In this document: positions 8,309 through 18,069 of the stretch, piece by piece
Position numbering within the stretch: the first letter of the stretch is position 1
How the letters are laid out: each line of letters begins with the position of its first letter
DNA from: Zunongwangia profunda SM-A87
GTDB lineage: Bacteria; Bacteroidota; Bacteroidia; Flavobacteriales; Flavobacteriaceae
Length of the DNA: 64,000 nucleotides
Assembly (NCBI RefSeq): GCF_000023465.1
Contig: NC_014041.1
Location: 1,695,001 to 1,759,000, forward strand
Reading direction: 5' to 3'
Notes under the pieces: model-generated
What the model saw: only the letters and a program-made list of their open reading frames with translations
The model's database searches: none
Told to the model about the DNA's origin: nothing
Position numbers and translations under genes: made by a program

Positions 8309-9637
8309 TTAATCTTCCTTTAATTCTTCTAATGAAGGGGCTTCTAATTTATTGTTACTAAATAGATAAGTTGTTTCGCTATTTTGATATTTGGCGAAGG
8401 CATTAATCAGTTCGGTTTTTGCTTCTTGCTGTAAGCGCTGTGCATCAAGTAGGTCTGAAAGATTGTTTAAACCACTATTGTAATTATCGCGATGCACTTC
8501 TAAATTTTCTTCTGCATAAGCAAGGTTTTCCTTGGCATATTCTATTTGATGGTAAGCATCAAGCAAGTCATACCAACTTTTCATGATACCAATGGTGATT
8601 TGATCCTGAGCTTTTTTTAACTGGTTTACGGCAATTTCTTCCTTAATTTCCTGTTGTTTTACTTTTTGTTTTTCGGCTCCCCACCATGCTGAAATTGGAA
8701 TTCGTACAAGTCCAAATGCCATGGGTTGGATATTTGAGTCTAAACCTGTGTCGAATGTGCCATACTTTACTGCATTTATACCTACAGAAAACTGCGGTAA
8801 TAGTTCGGCTTTTGCCATTTTCGTTTGTAGTTTTGAAGCCTGAATTTTTTCGTCCAACAAGCGATAGTTTGAGTTTTCAGTAACATTGGTCGTATGCTGG
8901 TATTTTAATTTCGGCGGGATAACCTCATGCAAGGTGTCAATCGCCACGGCGCTGGTGTCATAATTCAGGCCAGTGTATAATGCCAGATCTAGTAAAGCCA
9001 ATTTCCGCAAATTAGAAAGTTTACTTTCATTTAATAGCACCTTACTACGGTTTACTCTAACCTGAAGTAATTGATTTTTTGCGATTAATCCGGCATCCAG
9101 TAAATCCTGCTGTTGTTTTAAAAGTTCATCTAAATAAAGTTTTGCCGCATTTATTACTTTTTTTTGTTCCTGTAATTGCACCAGTTGCCAGTACTTATTT
9201 GCAGTAGTTAAAATAACAGAGTCTATAGATTGCTGGGCTCTAATTTTATGGACTTGTACCTGAATTTCAGCAAGTTTATTGGAATTTTTTACTTTGCCAC
9301 CGGCAAAAACAACTTCAGATGCCGTGGCCGATGCCAGGTATAAATTATCGATTTCAGGAATTCCTAGTATGGCAATGGGGTCGATAATATTGTCGAAGGC
9401 ATGAATAGCTCCGCCCAAAGCTTCAATTGTAGGGAAATAATAAGCAATAGCTTCCTGTCGTTGCGCATGGGCCTGTTCAATGCGTAGACTGCCATTTTTA
9501 ATATCGTGACTATATTTTAAGGCTGCGTCTTTAGCTTCGTTAAGGGATATCTTCATTTCCTGAGCATTGCCAGCGTAGGTAACAGCGATGATTATAAAAG
9601 ATAAAAGCTGTTTATAGGTTGAAAAATTAGTTTTCAT
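8309..9637 (-). CDS. TolC family outer-membrane efflux protein
   Basis: About 442 residues from the ATG at 9637; a TTG at 9646 is rejected. Signal peptide (SFIIIAVTYAGNAQ), then two OEP repeats of long helices with interspersed strands. Typical features are SLNEAKDAALKYSHDI near the mature N-terminus, the mid-protein AELLPQFSVGINAV strand, and YNSGLNNLSDLLDAQRLQQEAKTELINA near the C-terminus. It is the third structural gene of the efflux operon, 17 bp after the RND pump. It forms the outer-membrane exit duct. Confidence 0.92.
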   Translation of the reverse strand: MKTNFSTYKQLLSFIIIAVTYAGNAQEMKISLNEAKDAALKYSHDIKNGSLRIEQAHAQRQEAIAYYFPTIEALGGAIHAFDNIIDPIAILGIPEIDNLYLASATASEVVFAGGKVKNSNKLAEIQVQVHKIRAQQSIDSVILTTANKYWQLVQLQEQKKVINAAKLYLDELLKQQQDLLDAGLIAKNQLLQVRVNRSKVLLNESKLSNLRKLALLDLALYTGLNYDTSAVAIDTLHEVIPPKLKYQHTTNVTENSNYRLLDEKIQASKLQTKMAKAELLPQFSVGINAVKYGTFDTGLDSNIQPMAFGLVRIPISAWWGAEKQKVKQQEIKEEIAVNQLKKAQDQITIGIMKSWYDLLDAYHQIEYAKENLAYAEENLEVHRDNYNSGLNNLSDLLDAQRLQQEAKTELINAFAKYQNSETTYLFSNNKLEAPSLEELKED

Positions 9638-9654
9638 TTCTCGCAATTTTAGGT

Positions 9655-12600
9655 TTAAGCATCTTCAGTTTTCTTTTCTTCAGTATTCCTAAAGAACATC
9701 CAGTATAAAGCCGGTAATACATAAAGCGTAAGTACCATAGAAATCATGAGTCCGAATGCGATTACGGTCCCTAATGGTCCCCATAAACTCGATCTGCTTA
9801 TAATCATTGGGATCACACCCACCGCTGCTGCCGATGAGGTTAAAAAAATAGGTCGCATTCTTCGCTGCGCTGCAACGATTGCCGCATCGCGAACGCTATA
9901 ATTTTCATTAAGTCTAAGTTCATCAGCAAAATCAATTAAAATTATGCCGTTTCTTACTACAATTCCGCATAATGCTAAAATTCCCAGGAAAGAAGTAAAT
10001 CCAAAAGGATATTGCATTAATAATAAGCCTATGGCAGCACCTAAAATACTTAATGGCATGGTGATAAAGCTTAAGGTAGCATGTTTTACAGATTTAAAAT
10101 GCCAGATGAGAATTAAGAATATGATCAAGACACTTATTGATAACGAAATTCCCATAGGGACTAAATTCTCTTGTTGCATTTCAAACTCTCCTCCGTATTC
10201 TATTCTTATCGAATCAGGAATGTTAAGATCATCTATTTTTGGTCTTAATTTCTCTAGAATTACATTGGCCACGGTACCTGTGGCAATATCTACTCTTACG
10301 GTTAAACAACGCATCCCATTACGATGAGTAATTTGCTGTTCTTCCCAACCGGGTTCTACATTAGCCACTTGCCTAAGCGGAACCATAGTTTTGGTTTTTG
10401 CGGAAAGTATGGAAAGTTCGTTGAGGTCTGCAACTGTTTGTTTTTTATTGTTTTTAGCTTTAATTTTTACCTGAATGCCATAATCTTCATCATAAATTTT
10501 AGTTGCATTTAAGCCTTCCATATACATGGCAACGGTATTTGCAATATCTTCTTTGCTTAATCCCAATTGCGCTGCTTCGTCTTTCTTAATATCAATATTT
10601 ATGGTTTTTTCCATTTCACCAAAATTGGTTCGGGACCATATTGTTTTTGGTGTTTGCCTCGCCAAATTAATGATGCTGTCACCATAAGTCCTTAGCTGAC
10701 TGATGTCATTTCCATATAAACGAACTTCAATGGGTGCCGGTTTGTTCACCATATTAAGTTGTTTCATCCTAAAATGAGCATTAGGAAACATTTCAGCATA
10801 ATTTGTATCATAATCTTTTAAGACTTCTACCGTAGCATCATCAGAAGCTGTGGTAACCAGTATTTGTGCATAGTTTTTAGCTGGTAAGTTGGGAGCATAT
10901 ACCATGTGAAACCGAGGAGAACTTTCACCTATAAAGCTGGTGTAATTAAGAACACGTTCATCCTCTTTCAGAACTTTCTCTTCAAATTCGCTTACTAATT
11001 TTGAGGTTTCATCCAGATTACTACCCTCGGCGAGATAGACCTCGATTGCGAATTGATTTCTATCTATAATGGGGAATAGTTCCTGCGTTAAAGTTGAAAA
11101 TAAAATGATCCCTAAAATTATCGAAGCGAGACCTACTGCAATATTGAGCCGGTAATGCTTCATAGCTTTTTTTAGCGATGCATTGAAGAAAGACTGTAAT
11201 CGATCTAACATCGATTTTTTATTTTCTTTTTCTTTTTTGTCGTTATGAAGTCCTTTTTTTATAAAAATAGTATTGAAAAAAGGAACGATTAAAACTGAAA
11301 TCGCAAGGGATAAAAATAAGGCGATCATAATCGTAAAAGGAAAGGTACTTAAAAAGTCTTTAGCCGTTCCACTCAAAAAGAATACTAGTGGTAAAAATGT
11401 CGCTGAAATCGCCAAAGTAGCCGTAAATACCGAAGGGAAAAGTTCTAAAGCACTATGGTAGGCTGCTTTCCAGATCGATTCGCCTTCATCTAATTTTTCT
11501 ACGTGATTGTCTATAATTACGATAGGATCGTCTACTACGATCCCCAGCACAATAATAAGCGCCGCCAGGGTAACCGTATTTAATTCCATCCCTAACATAT
11601 ACATAACGGCAAGGGTAGAGGCAATAGTTATTGGAATCGTTGCCGCTGCTACCGAGGCAACTCTAAAAGGTAAAAGGAATAAAGCTACGAGAATCACTCC
11701 AATTAAGGCATAGCCAAATTCTTTCATAAAATGACCAATAGCACTGTGTACGACGTCAGGCTGATCGGCTATTTTTACGATTTTTATATCTTCAGGCAGA
11801 TTATTTTTTATCGTATTAAGACGTTCCTCGATCTCTTTACCAAAATGAACAATATTATTGCCCTTAGCCATTTCTAACGTAATAATCATCGCTTTGGTGC
11901 CATTAGTAGTGGTAAAAGCATCTGGATCTTCGTATTCCCGTTTTACTTCCGCAATATCTTTTATTCGAATAATACTTCCGTCATTAGTAGTTCTAACAAT
12001 CTGGTTGGCTACATCGGTCTCATCTTTTAGAAATGTATCGATATGTATGGGCCGGTCAAATTCATTTTCCTCTAAGGTCCCCCCGGGATTAATATTGCCC
12101 TGTTGTTGTAAACTTTGCATTAGCATTCCCGGACTAATACCATAAGTGGCTAGCTTATTTTGATCTGTATACACCGCTATTTGCTCGGTTAAGCCACCAT
12201 CATGACTAATTTTTGCAACATTTTCTAATTGGCGAAGGTTATCTTCAATATCTTCTACATGATTTTGTAAATCCTTGTAGGGACGGGAAGAAGATTGTAC
12301 CGCCAGAATCATGGCTGCGGTATTTCCAAATTCACTATTAACGATTACACCGCGTACGCCGGGAGGCAGTTGTTGTTGCTGGAAAACTAATAATCCGTTT
12401 TTTAGTTTGTTCCAAAACTGCTGGGTGGCATCTTCATCTATACGATTAGCAACTTCAACATAGATGTACATTTTTCCATCTTGTGAATAAGAATAGGTTT
12501 TAGTTTTATCAACCTCATTAAAACTGAAAAGGTATTCTTCTACTTTGGTGGTTAGTTCCTGTTCTACTTCTTCTGAATTCGCTCCCGGGTAATACCCAAT

Positions 12601-12756
12601 AATCAATCCCTGCCGAATCGTAAAATCAGGAAACTCGTTTCTTGGCATATTGAATAAACCGAAAAGTCCGATACTTACCATTAGTAAGGCTAAAGCAAGC
12701 GGAAATGATTTATTCTGCATTGCCCATTCTATAATAGAATTGTTTTGCTTTTTCAT
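9655..12756 (-). CDS. RND family efflux pump, inner-membrane transporter
   Basis: 1033 residues, normal full length for an AcrB/MMPL-type RND permease. TM1 (PLALALLMVSIGLFGLFN) and a porter domain precede the TM2-6 block, where GIVVDDPIVIIDN carries the paired aspartates of the proton relay in TM4. A second porter/docking half and TM7-12 (LGILALCGIVVRNGIILIDFADE) follow. Sequence style is closer to the hydrophobe/amphiphile exporters than to metal-exporting CzcA, but this is a judgement. It lies between the adaptor and TolC genes in one operon under a TetR regulator. Likely substrates are drugs, detergents or other amphiphiles. Confidence 0.93.
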   Translation of the reverse strand: MKKQNNSIIEWAMQNKSFPLALALLMVSIGLFGLFNMPRNEFPDFTIRQGLIIGYYPGANSEEVEQELTTKVEEYLFSFNEVDKTKTYSYSQDGKMYIYVEVANRIDEDATQQFWNKLKNGLLVFQQQQLPPGVRGVIVNSEFGNTAAMILAVQSSSRPYKDLQNHVEDIEDNLRQLENVAKISHDGGLTEQIAVYTDQNKLATYGISPGMLMQSLQQQGNINPGGTLEENEFDRPIHIDTFLKDETDVANQIVRTTNDGSIIRIKDIAEVKREYEDPDAFTTTNGTKAMIITLEMAKGNNIVHFGKEIEERLNTIKNNLPEDIKIVKIADQPDVVHSAIGHFMKEFGYALIGVILVALFLLPFRVASVAAATIPITIASTLAVMYMLGMELNTVTLAALIIVLGIVVDDPIVIIDNHVEKLDEGESIWKAAYHSALELFPSVFTATLAISATFLPLVFFLSGTAKDFLSTFPFTIMIALFLSLAISVLIVPFFNTIFIKKGLHNDKKEKENKKSMLDRLQSFFNASLKKAMKHYRLNIAVGLASIILGIILFSTLTQELFPIIDRNQFAIEVYLAEGSNLDETSKLVSEFEEKVLKEDERVLNYTSFIGESSPRFHMVYAPNLPAKNYAQILVTTASDDATVEVLKDYDTNYAEMFPNAHFRMKQLNMVNKPAPIEVRLYGNDISQLRTYGDSIINLARQTPKTIWSRTNFGEMEKTINIDIKKDEAAQLGLSKEDIANTVAMYMEGLNATKIYDEDYGIQVKIKAKNNKKQTVADLNELSILSAKTKTMVPLRQVANVEPGWEEQQITHRNGMRCLTVRVDIATGTVANVILEKLRPKIDDLNIPDSIRIEYGGEFEMQQENLVPMGISLSISVLIIFLILIWHFKSVKHATLSFITMPLSILGAAIGLLLMQYPFGFTSFLGILALCGIVVRNGIILIDFADELRLNENYSVRDAAIVAAQRRMRPIFLTSSAAAVGVIPMIISRSSLWGPLGTVIAFGLMISMVLTLYVLPALYWMFFRNTEEKKTEDA

Positions 12757-12777
12757 AATCTAAACTTATGTTTTGAT

Positions 12778-13824
12778 TTATTGGGCAATTTTAATAGGTG
12801 TATTATCGGTTAGTTTATGATAACCTGAAGTAATGACTTGGTCTGAAGCACTCAAACCAGAAGTTATAGCAATACCATTGCTGTAGAGTTTTCCGGTGGT
12901 AACCAGTTTCCGTTTTGCTTTTCCATTTTCAGCAACAAAAACAAAATATTGATTTTTTTCAGTCACAGAAACTACGTTAACAGGGAGGATAATATCGGAG
13001 GTTTCAGAAGTATCACTTTCCTTAAAATCAATAAAAGCCGAACATGACATTCCGGGTTTGATCGACCTTTCTGGATTCTTCAAAAGAATTTGGGCGATAT
13101 AAACGGGATTTTGCTGATTGGACTGAATAGAAATTTCAGCAACTTTTCCGAAGAAAAAACGATCTCCCAAAGCATCGATTTTTACCTTCGCACTATCTCC
13201 TTTTTTTAACTGGTTAATCTCGCCATCCGGGATTGGGATGGCCGCTTTTACATTATTTATATCCAGTAATTGAAAAACCGGTCTTCCGGGACTGGCTAAA
13301 TCTCCGGGTTCCATTATTTTAGCGCCAATATATCCGCTAAATGGCGCATATAATTTACTGTGTTTTACATTTTGGAATGTTGCATTTGCCGCTGCATTTG
13401 CCTGATTGTAATTAGATCGCGCTTCGATCATTTTAATCTCGGCAATACTTCCCTTTTGATATACTTCCTCGATACGCTCGTAATTTTCTTTGGCAAGATC
13501 GGCCTGGGCTTTTCGAGCTTCGTATTCTTCTTTATAAGCGGTAGCATCAACCTTTGCTAACAAGGCTCCTTTTTGGACAAAATCCCCCATTTCAGCGTTT
13601 AAAACTTCTATAGTTCCGCCGATCTGAAAACTAAGGTTTACCGTTTTATTGGCTATAATTTTGCCGGTAAAACCAACATTTTGGTTATTTTGATATTCCA
13701 TTTGGTTACCAATTTCAATGGTTTTTACGACGATTGGCTTGATGGGTACAGATTTCTTTTCTTCGCCACAGCTAATGGCCAAAACAGAAAGAATTACTAA
13801 CAATGCGGGACGAATGTTAAGCAT
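12778..13824 (-). CDS. RND efflux periplasmic adaptor (MFP/HlyD family) lipoprotein
   Basis: 348 residues with lipobox LAISC (Cys about residue 19), so anchored to the inner membrane. It has the usual order: a lipoyl/barrel-sandwich half-motif (NLSFQIGGTIEVLNAEMGD), a coiled-coil hairpin (residues about 100-150), the second lipoyl half (SGYIGAKIMEPGDL), a beta-barrel domain and a membrane-proximal domain. It links the RND pump (21 bp downstream) to TolC. Second gene of the operon, 17 bp after tetR. Confidence 0.92.
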   Translation of the reverse strand: MLNIRPALLVILSVLAISCGEEKKSVPIKPIVVKTIEIGNQMEYQNNQNVGFTGKIIANKTVNLSFQIGGTIEVLNAEMGDFVQKGALLAKVDATAYKEEYEARKAQADLAKENYERIEEVYQKGSIAEIKMIEARSNYNQANAAANATFQNVKHSKLYAPFSGYIGAKIMEPGDLASPGRPVFQLLDINNVKAAIPIPDGEINQLKKGDSAKVKIDALGDRFFFGKVAEISIQSNQQNPVYIAQILLKNPERSIKPGMSCSAFIDFKESDTSETSDIILPVNVVSVTEKNQYFVFVAENGKAKRKLVTTGKLYSNGIAITSGLSASDQVITSGYHKLTDNTPIKIAQ

Positions 13825-13841
13825 AATGAAATATTAATAAA

Positions 13842-14435
13842 TTAATGTTGAAGTGCTTTTATCATAAGTTGGTTAATCCATTCTAATTGATCAAACATAT
13901 CTTTAGGGAAGCGCTGGTAAAGAAAAATTTCTTTTTCAAGACTATCGGTAACAGTCACCAGGGAGAAAGCCAAAAAATTAATGTCCTTTTTAGAAATCGA
14001 CTTAATTTCCTGTTTTTCTACGGCCCATTGAATACACTTCTCGATGATACTAACTTCTTCAGCTCTAATGCCGTCTAAAAGTTGATATAAAAAAATAGCG
14101 TTCTCTTTTAGATCGGTTAATATGTAGGTATAGGTATTGGAAAGTGTTATTAAATGATCCAATTTTATATTTCTATAATTAGAAAGGTTTTTTTCGATAC
14201 TAAATTCCTTTGATATATTATTAAAGGTTTTCTCAATTCTTCTATTGTATTCAGCTTTAACAAAAGCTTCAAAAACCTCATTTTTATTTTGAAAGTAATA
14301 ATATAAAGTACTGCGTCCCTTATCTGATGCTTTAGCAATATGATTCATAGTCGCTTTCTTAAAACCGTATTTTTTAAATACGGTTTTAGAAGCTTCTATA
14401 ATCTGCATTCGTACAAAATCTTCTTTTGATTCCAT
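13842..14435 (-). CDS. TetR/AcrR family transcriptional regulator
   Basis: About 197 residues from the ATG at 14435 (a TTG at 14447 is a weaker alternative). The N-terminal HTH is clear: RMQIIEASKTVFKKYGFKKATMNHIAKASDKGRSTLYYYFQNKNEVFEAFV, given here as blocks: RMQIIEASKTVFKKYGF, ATMNHIAKASDKGRST, LYYYFQNKNEVFEAFV. The C-terminal ligand domain is all-helical and not assignable to a ligand. It is the first gene of the efflux operon, so it most likely represses itself and the pump through the inverted repeat at 14469-14495. Confidence 0.9.
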   Translation of the reverse strand: MESKEDFVRMQIIEASKTVFKKYGFKKATMNHIAKASDKGRSTLYYYFQNKNEVFEAFVKAEYNRRIEKTFNNISKEFSIEKNLSNYRNIKLDHLITLSNTYTYILTDLKENAIFLYQLLDGIRAEEVSIIEKCIQWAVEKQEIKSISKKDINFLAFSLVTVTDSLEKEIFLYQRFPKDMFDQLEWINQLMIKALQH

Positions 14436-14468
14436 TTTTTTCGACAAAAAAAACGTTAGTGTCTAATT

Positions 14469-14495
14469 TTGGATAAAAATACAACTTTTGTCCAA
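14469..14495. promoter_or_regulatory. Candidate TetR operator
   Basis: Imperfect inverted repeat TTGGATAAAA-N7-TTTTGTCCAA (9 of 10 arm positions pair), 33 bp upstream of the tetR start codon. Size and position suit a TetR dimer site. A further GACAAAA half-site lies near 14443. Inferred from symmetry and location only. Confidence 0.5.
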
Positions 14496-14679
14496 ATTGA
14501 ATCTTTCTAAGTTGTTAATTTTTAGATATTAATTAAATACTTACTTTTACTCACGAATCGAGAATTGATTTACTGATCGGGTTTCTATAGCGATCAGGAC
14601 GCCTCGAAATAAAAAGCAATTTTTAATAGATGCTCTATGGGCCTGTTTTAAAATTGTTTAATATGTTGATTTTAAAATT

Positions 14680-15225
14680 ATGATGATGAAAAAAATCCTT
14701 TTGGTGCTTGCGTTAATTTTTGGTACTACTCTGATAGCCCAAAACAATAAAACGATATATCAATTTAAAGTTGAAGATATTAATGGAGAAACATTCGATT
14801 TCAGTTCTCTAAAAGGTAAAAAGATAATGATCGTTAACACGGCAAGTAAATGTGGTTTTACACCGCAGTATGCCGAATTACAGCATATTTACGAACAATA
14901 TAAGTATAAGGATTTTGTAATCGTAGGCTTCCCTTCCAACGATTTTGGAAATCAAGAGCCAGGCTCCAATGAGGATATCTCTGAATTCTGCCAGCAGAAT
15001 TATGGAGTGGAATTTCCTATGATGTCAAAGATTAAAGTTAAGGGAGATGAAAAGCATCCATTGTATCAGTTTTTAACCGAGAAAGCTAAAAACGGATTTA
15101 AAGATTCTGAAGTGAAATGGAATTTCCAGAAATATTTAATCGATCAAAATGGCAGAGTAGTAGCCGTAAAGAATTCTAATGTACTTCCAAACGACTCTGA
15201 AATTGTAAATTGGATTCAGGAATAG
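14680..15225 (+). CDS. Periplasmic glutathione peroxidase family protein
   Basis: 181 residues with a signal peptide (LLVLALIFGTTLIAQ), so exported, unlike most bacterial homologues. Thioredoxin fold with catalytic Cys58 in NTASKCGFTPQY, the Gln-containing GFPSNDFGNQEPG motif and the Trp/Asn motif VKWNFQKYLID, completing the catalytic set. It should reduce hydroperoxides, probably with thioredoxin-like donors. Divergent from the efflux operon. Confidence 0.93.
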   Translation: MMMKKILLVLALIFGTTLIAQNNKTIYQFKVEDINGETFDFSSLKGKKIMIVNTASKCGFTPQYAELQHIYEQYKYKDFVIVGFPSNDFGNQEPGSNEDISEFCQQNYGVEFPMMSKIKVKGDEKHPLYQFLTEKAKNGFKDSEVKWNFQKYLIDQNGRVVAVKNSNVLPNDSEIVNWIQE

Positions 15226-15363
15226 TTTTTAACCAATACTATTTTACAAAATTAGGATATCCTAAGCTGACTATTTTATATGGATAAGCCAATATTGCAA
15301 CATTCGGTTTATGCATTCGTATTTAAGGTATAAGTTTCATCTTGATCAAAATAGTTGGATATC

Positions 15364-15951
15364 ATGAAAAAGATACTACTCGCCTTATTCTTTTTATTTT
15401 CTATTGCCGTCGAGGCAGAAACCAAAGAAATAATAGCTGAGGTTGTTTTTGAGAATGCAACTGATGTGACATTCTCTTCCGGAACATTTTTTATTACTGA
15501 ATTGGATGAGGAAATTGAAATTACCTCTTTGGAAAACTTTAAAATTACACTTCCTAAAAAAGGCAAATATCAGTTTGATTTTTATGCTGAAGAGTTTGTT
15601 AGCTATATTCTTTATCCTTCAAAAATAACTTCAAGAAAAAATATCATAAGGATACGATTAGAAAGTAAAATAAAATCTAATGCTGTATCCGGTTTTAATA
15701 TCTATACAAATAATCCTGATATAGGAATGAATTTTGTTTATAACGGGATAAACAATAAGCCTATAGATTTTACGCGATTTACCAAGGAATACGGCGTAGG
15801 AATGATAAGTAAAAATTGTGTAGTAGATCCTTTAATGATGAAATATGTTACTGCGCATAATCAGAAAGTGGCAGCCTATCTTACTGCGAAGTTTGGAGTA
15901 ACATGGAAAGATGATTTACCTGCAACCCCGTTTGGACTCCAAAAACAATGA
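15364..15951 (+). CDS. Secreted hypothetical protein
   Basis: 195 residues from the ATG at 15364 (TTG at 15355 rejected). Signal peptide MKKILLALFFLFSIAVEA, then a beta-rich domain (residues about 20-105), and a C-terminal segment containing KNCVVDPLMMKYVTAHNQKVAAYL and KDDLPATPFGL. I recognise the C-terminal pattern as recurrent in Flavobacteriia but know no function. It stands alone, with a convergent gene downstream. Confidence 0.7.
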   Translation: MKKILLALFFLFSIAVEAETKEIIAEVVFENATDVTFSSGTFFITELDEEIEITSLENFKITLPKKGKYQFDFYAEEFVSYILYPSKITSRKNIIRIRLESKIKSNAVSGFNIYTNNPDIGMNFVYNGINNKPIDFTRFTKEYGVGMISKNCVVDPLMMKYVTAHNQKVAAYLTAKFGVTWKDDLPATPFGLQKQ

Positions 15952-16051
15952 TACTAAGCAAGCAAAACTAAGATAAGACCTGTGATAATAGAGCTTCAGA
16001 TTTATCCGATAATAAGAATCCCGGGGGTAATTAAATACAATTCTATAAGAA

Positions 16052-16078
16052 TTACCTCATAAACATGCGAGGAGGTAA
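16052..16078. terminator. Weak hairpin between convergent genes
   Basis: TTACCTC/GAGGTAA 7-bp stem with a 13-base loop, between convergent genes ending at 15951 and 16164. There is no clear T tract, so the terminator role rests on position alone. Confidence 0.25.
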
Positions 16079-16163
16079 CTTAGCCTAATACGCTACTTGC
16101 TTTTATTTTGTAGTTATTTAGTTGAGGCTTCAATCCAGAACTAGACTTTATACGAATATGAAA

Positions 16164-16607
16164 TTAGTTTATAGGTTCAAATTTTAATCTACAACCTTGA
16201 TGGCAGGCGGGATAAGTAGGAATGAAAATAACATTAATGCCTTCGTAATCAACCTCTTCTACAATAGTAGATGAGGTACTGCCTATTCCTATCGTTCTAT
16301 TGTTATTGTTGCAATCAAAATCTAAGTAAATCTCATCATTTTGGATCGAGTAGTTGCCTGTGTTGCACTGAGAAAAGCGCGTAGAGCTAAAAGTACCATC
16401 TTCATTAAAGGTATAACTGTAGGCATTTTCAGCGGGGCTCCATTGGCCGTGACCATCTCCATTGTCATTATAAACTTCAACTAATTTCCAGGATCCCACA
16501 ATTCTATCAACTTCATACATTCCGTACTCTTCGTTATCACAACCGGATAAAACGAATAACCAACAAGAGCAAAATAATAACAAAAGATTTAGTTTAATCT
16601 TATTCAT
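16164..16607 (-). CDS. Lipocalin-like domain lipoprotein
   Basis: About 147 residues from the first ATG; a TTG four codons upstream is not favoured. Lipobox VLSGC, then the signature IVGSWKLVEVYNDN of flavobacterial lipocalin-like (DUF4923/lipocalin-like) lipoproteins, a YTFNEDGTFSSTRF strand and a TGNYSIQNDEIYLDF strand. Two Cys pairs near the C-terminus (ACHQGC and earlier QCN, DCN) may form disulfides. Ligand unknown. Confidence 0.75.
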   Translation of the reverse strand: MNKIKLNLLLLFCSCWLFVLSGCDNEEYGMYEVDRIVGSWKLVEVYNDNGDGHGQWSPAENAYSYTFNEDGTFSSTRFSQCNTGNYSIQNDEIYLDFDCNNNNRTIGIGSTSSTIVEEVDYEGINVIFIPTYPACHQGCRLKFEPIN

Positions 16608-17099
16608 TAGTTCTATCAATTAGTTTTTTAATAATTTATAGGGGCTCATAATTTCTCAGATAAATTAGGTCCAAACCTTTTATCCGAAATATTAAGTAGG
16701 TAGGATATAAATCGTAAACTAAAAATTTATGATTTATGTAACATAAGTAGGGCAAGACAAATATAATTAATTATCTCAATTTTAGTAAGTTAAGTTTTTT
16801 TATTTTTAAAAAATTAACATTTGAGCAATTTTAATTTTTGGCGTATAAAAAATAGAATATTTGTAACATTATTCAATAATATCTGAAAAAAGTCATAGAA
16901 AATGATTCAGCAGAACCTTAAGTGAATTAGAATTCATACCGGCGAATATTTAATCATTCTATTTTGTGATTCGTTTTTGATGAAGAGTGTTCTAAATTTA
17001 ATAGGATATGTATTCCTTTTTGCAGAGTTGTATAATTATCTTATCGTAATAAAAGAAAGAGGATTGATAGCCCTTTATTTTGCTTGTATGTTAGAAAAA
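16608..17099. other. AT-rich intergenic, no gene supported
   Basis: About 490 bp. The only open frame of note is a 42-codon plus-strand ORF (16980-17108) with a hydrophobic start, but it overlaps the end of the convergent LprI-like gene and has no ribosome-binding site; I do not call it. Promoter signals for the lipocalin-like gene should lie near 16620-16700. Confidence 0.4.
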
Positions 17100-17489
17100 T
17101 CAAACTGATTTTACCGAACCTTGGCAAACATCACCTTCCTGAATTCCACTTAGCCACACTTTTAGTTTTTTGGTACGCTCCTCTGTAAGTTCTTTTAGAT
17201 AAAGGGCTTTACACATAGGATAAGAAGAACCATAATAAGATTTATCTTTTCTAGGAAATTTCATTTCTAATTCGGCATTCCTAAACTCAATCCAAATTCG
17301 TTGAGTACTTTTTAATTTGGATATAAACTGGGAATCTGACTTATATGTTTTTAGGATATTTTGATAAACATTGTTTAATTCTTTATCTGCTTCCGCAAAT
17401 TCTGCGTAGGCATCTTGATTTAATTCAGTTTGTGTTTGGGCAACAGCATTTAAGCTAAAACAGAATAATGCGATAAATACTAGTTTCAT
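17100..17489 (-). CDS. LprI-like (DUF1311) secreted protein
   Basis: 129 residues with signal peptide ending AVAQ. The mature protein shows the DUF1311/lysozyme-inhibitor LprI pattern: TQTELNQDAYAEFAEADKELN, then VYQNILKTYKSD, a RIWIEFRNAELE motif and paired cysteines (PMCKAL and DVCQGS). Family members are small periplasmic helical proteins, one of which inhibits lysozyme. The role here is not established. Confidence 0.8.
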   Translation of the reverse strand: MKLVFIALFCFSLNAVAQTQTELNQDAYAEFAEADKELNNVYQNILKTYKSDSQFISKLKSTQRIWIEFRNAELEMKFPRKDKSYYGSSYPMCKALYLKELTEERTKKLKVWLSGIQEGDVCQGSVKSV

Positions 17490-17530
17490 TTTATAAATGA
17501 TTTAAAAATTAGTGTCATAATAATCAGGAT

Positions 17531-18016
17531 TTATAGGCTTTTTTTAATGATTTTTAGCGGAATGCGTTGTAAAAAATGATCGATACGTCTTTTGTTTTCC
17601 TGCTGTAATAAAGAGGGATATAAGTTCATTAAAACATTCATAAACACAATCCATGCAGAGAAGATAAATTCTGCACGAAGCACTTTTAATGTAGCAAAGA
17701 ACATGACAAAGAAAAAACCAATAAAATGACTTATTTCAGCAAAGGTCATTTCTTGTCTTAAATCAATTAATTCTTTAGTTGTCGCTTTATTTTTTAGCTG
17801 TAGCTTAGGATTAAAAAATTTAAAGAACGTATTTTTTACAATCCATTTAAAAATGCTTAAACCAATAAACTTGTTCAACTTTGTACTCCTTATACAGTTA
17901 ATATTTGATAATTTTCCGTAAAATTCTGTTTTACTTAGAGCAAAATTTATAATCATGCCAACGATCCAGGAAATAAAACAAATTGAAATACTGAAAGTAA
18001 GATATTTTAAAGTCAT
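17531..18016 (-). CDS. CrtO-like acyltransferase family membrane protein
   Basis: 161 residues with an N-terminal TM (SISICFISWIVGMIINFA) and a TM pair near residues 95-135. The C-terminal MNLYPSLLQQENKRRI motif and the preceding EISHFIGFFF recall the family of glycosyl-4,4'-diaponeurosporenoate acyltransferase (CrtO), a small integral membrane protein in staphyloxanthin synthesis. No carotenoid genes are nearby, so the substrate is open. Assignment rests on motif memory. Confidence 0.55.
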   Translation of the reverse strand: MTLKYLTFSISICFISWIVGMIINFALSKTEFYGKLSNINCIRSTKLNKFIGLSIFKWIVKNTFFKFFNPKLQLKNKATTKELIDLRQEMTFAEISHFIGFFFVMFFATLKVLRAEFIFSAWIVFMNVLMNLYPSLLQQENKRRIDHFLQRIPLKIIKKSL

Positions 18017-18069
18017 CTAATTTTCTTCGCTAAATTTGGTCATGTATGCTGCTTAATTTTAATTATAGT

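Noticed and set aside
9944..12145. Plus-strand ORFs opposite the RND pump gene
   Set aside because: Shadow frames of a full-length, strongly recognisable minus-strand gene.
16980..17108. 42-codon hydrophobic ORF
   Set aside because: Overlaps the end of the convergent LprI-like gene, no supporting signal or known family.
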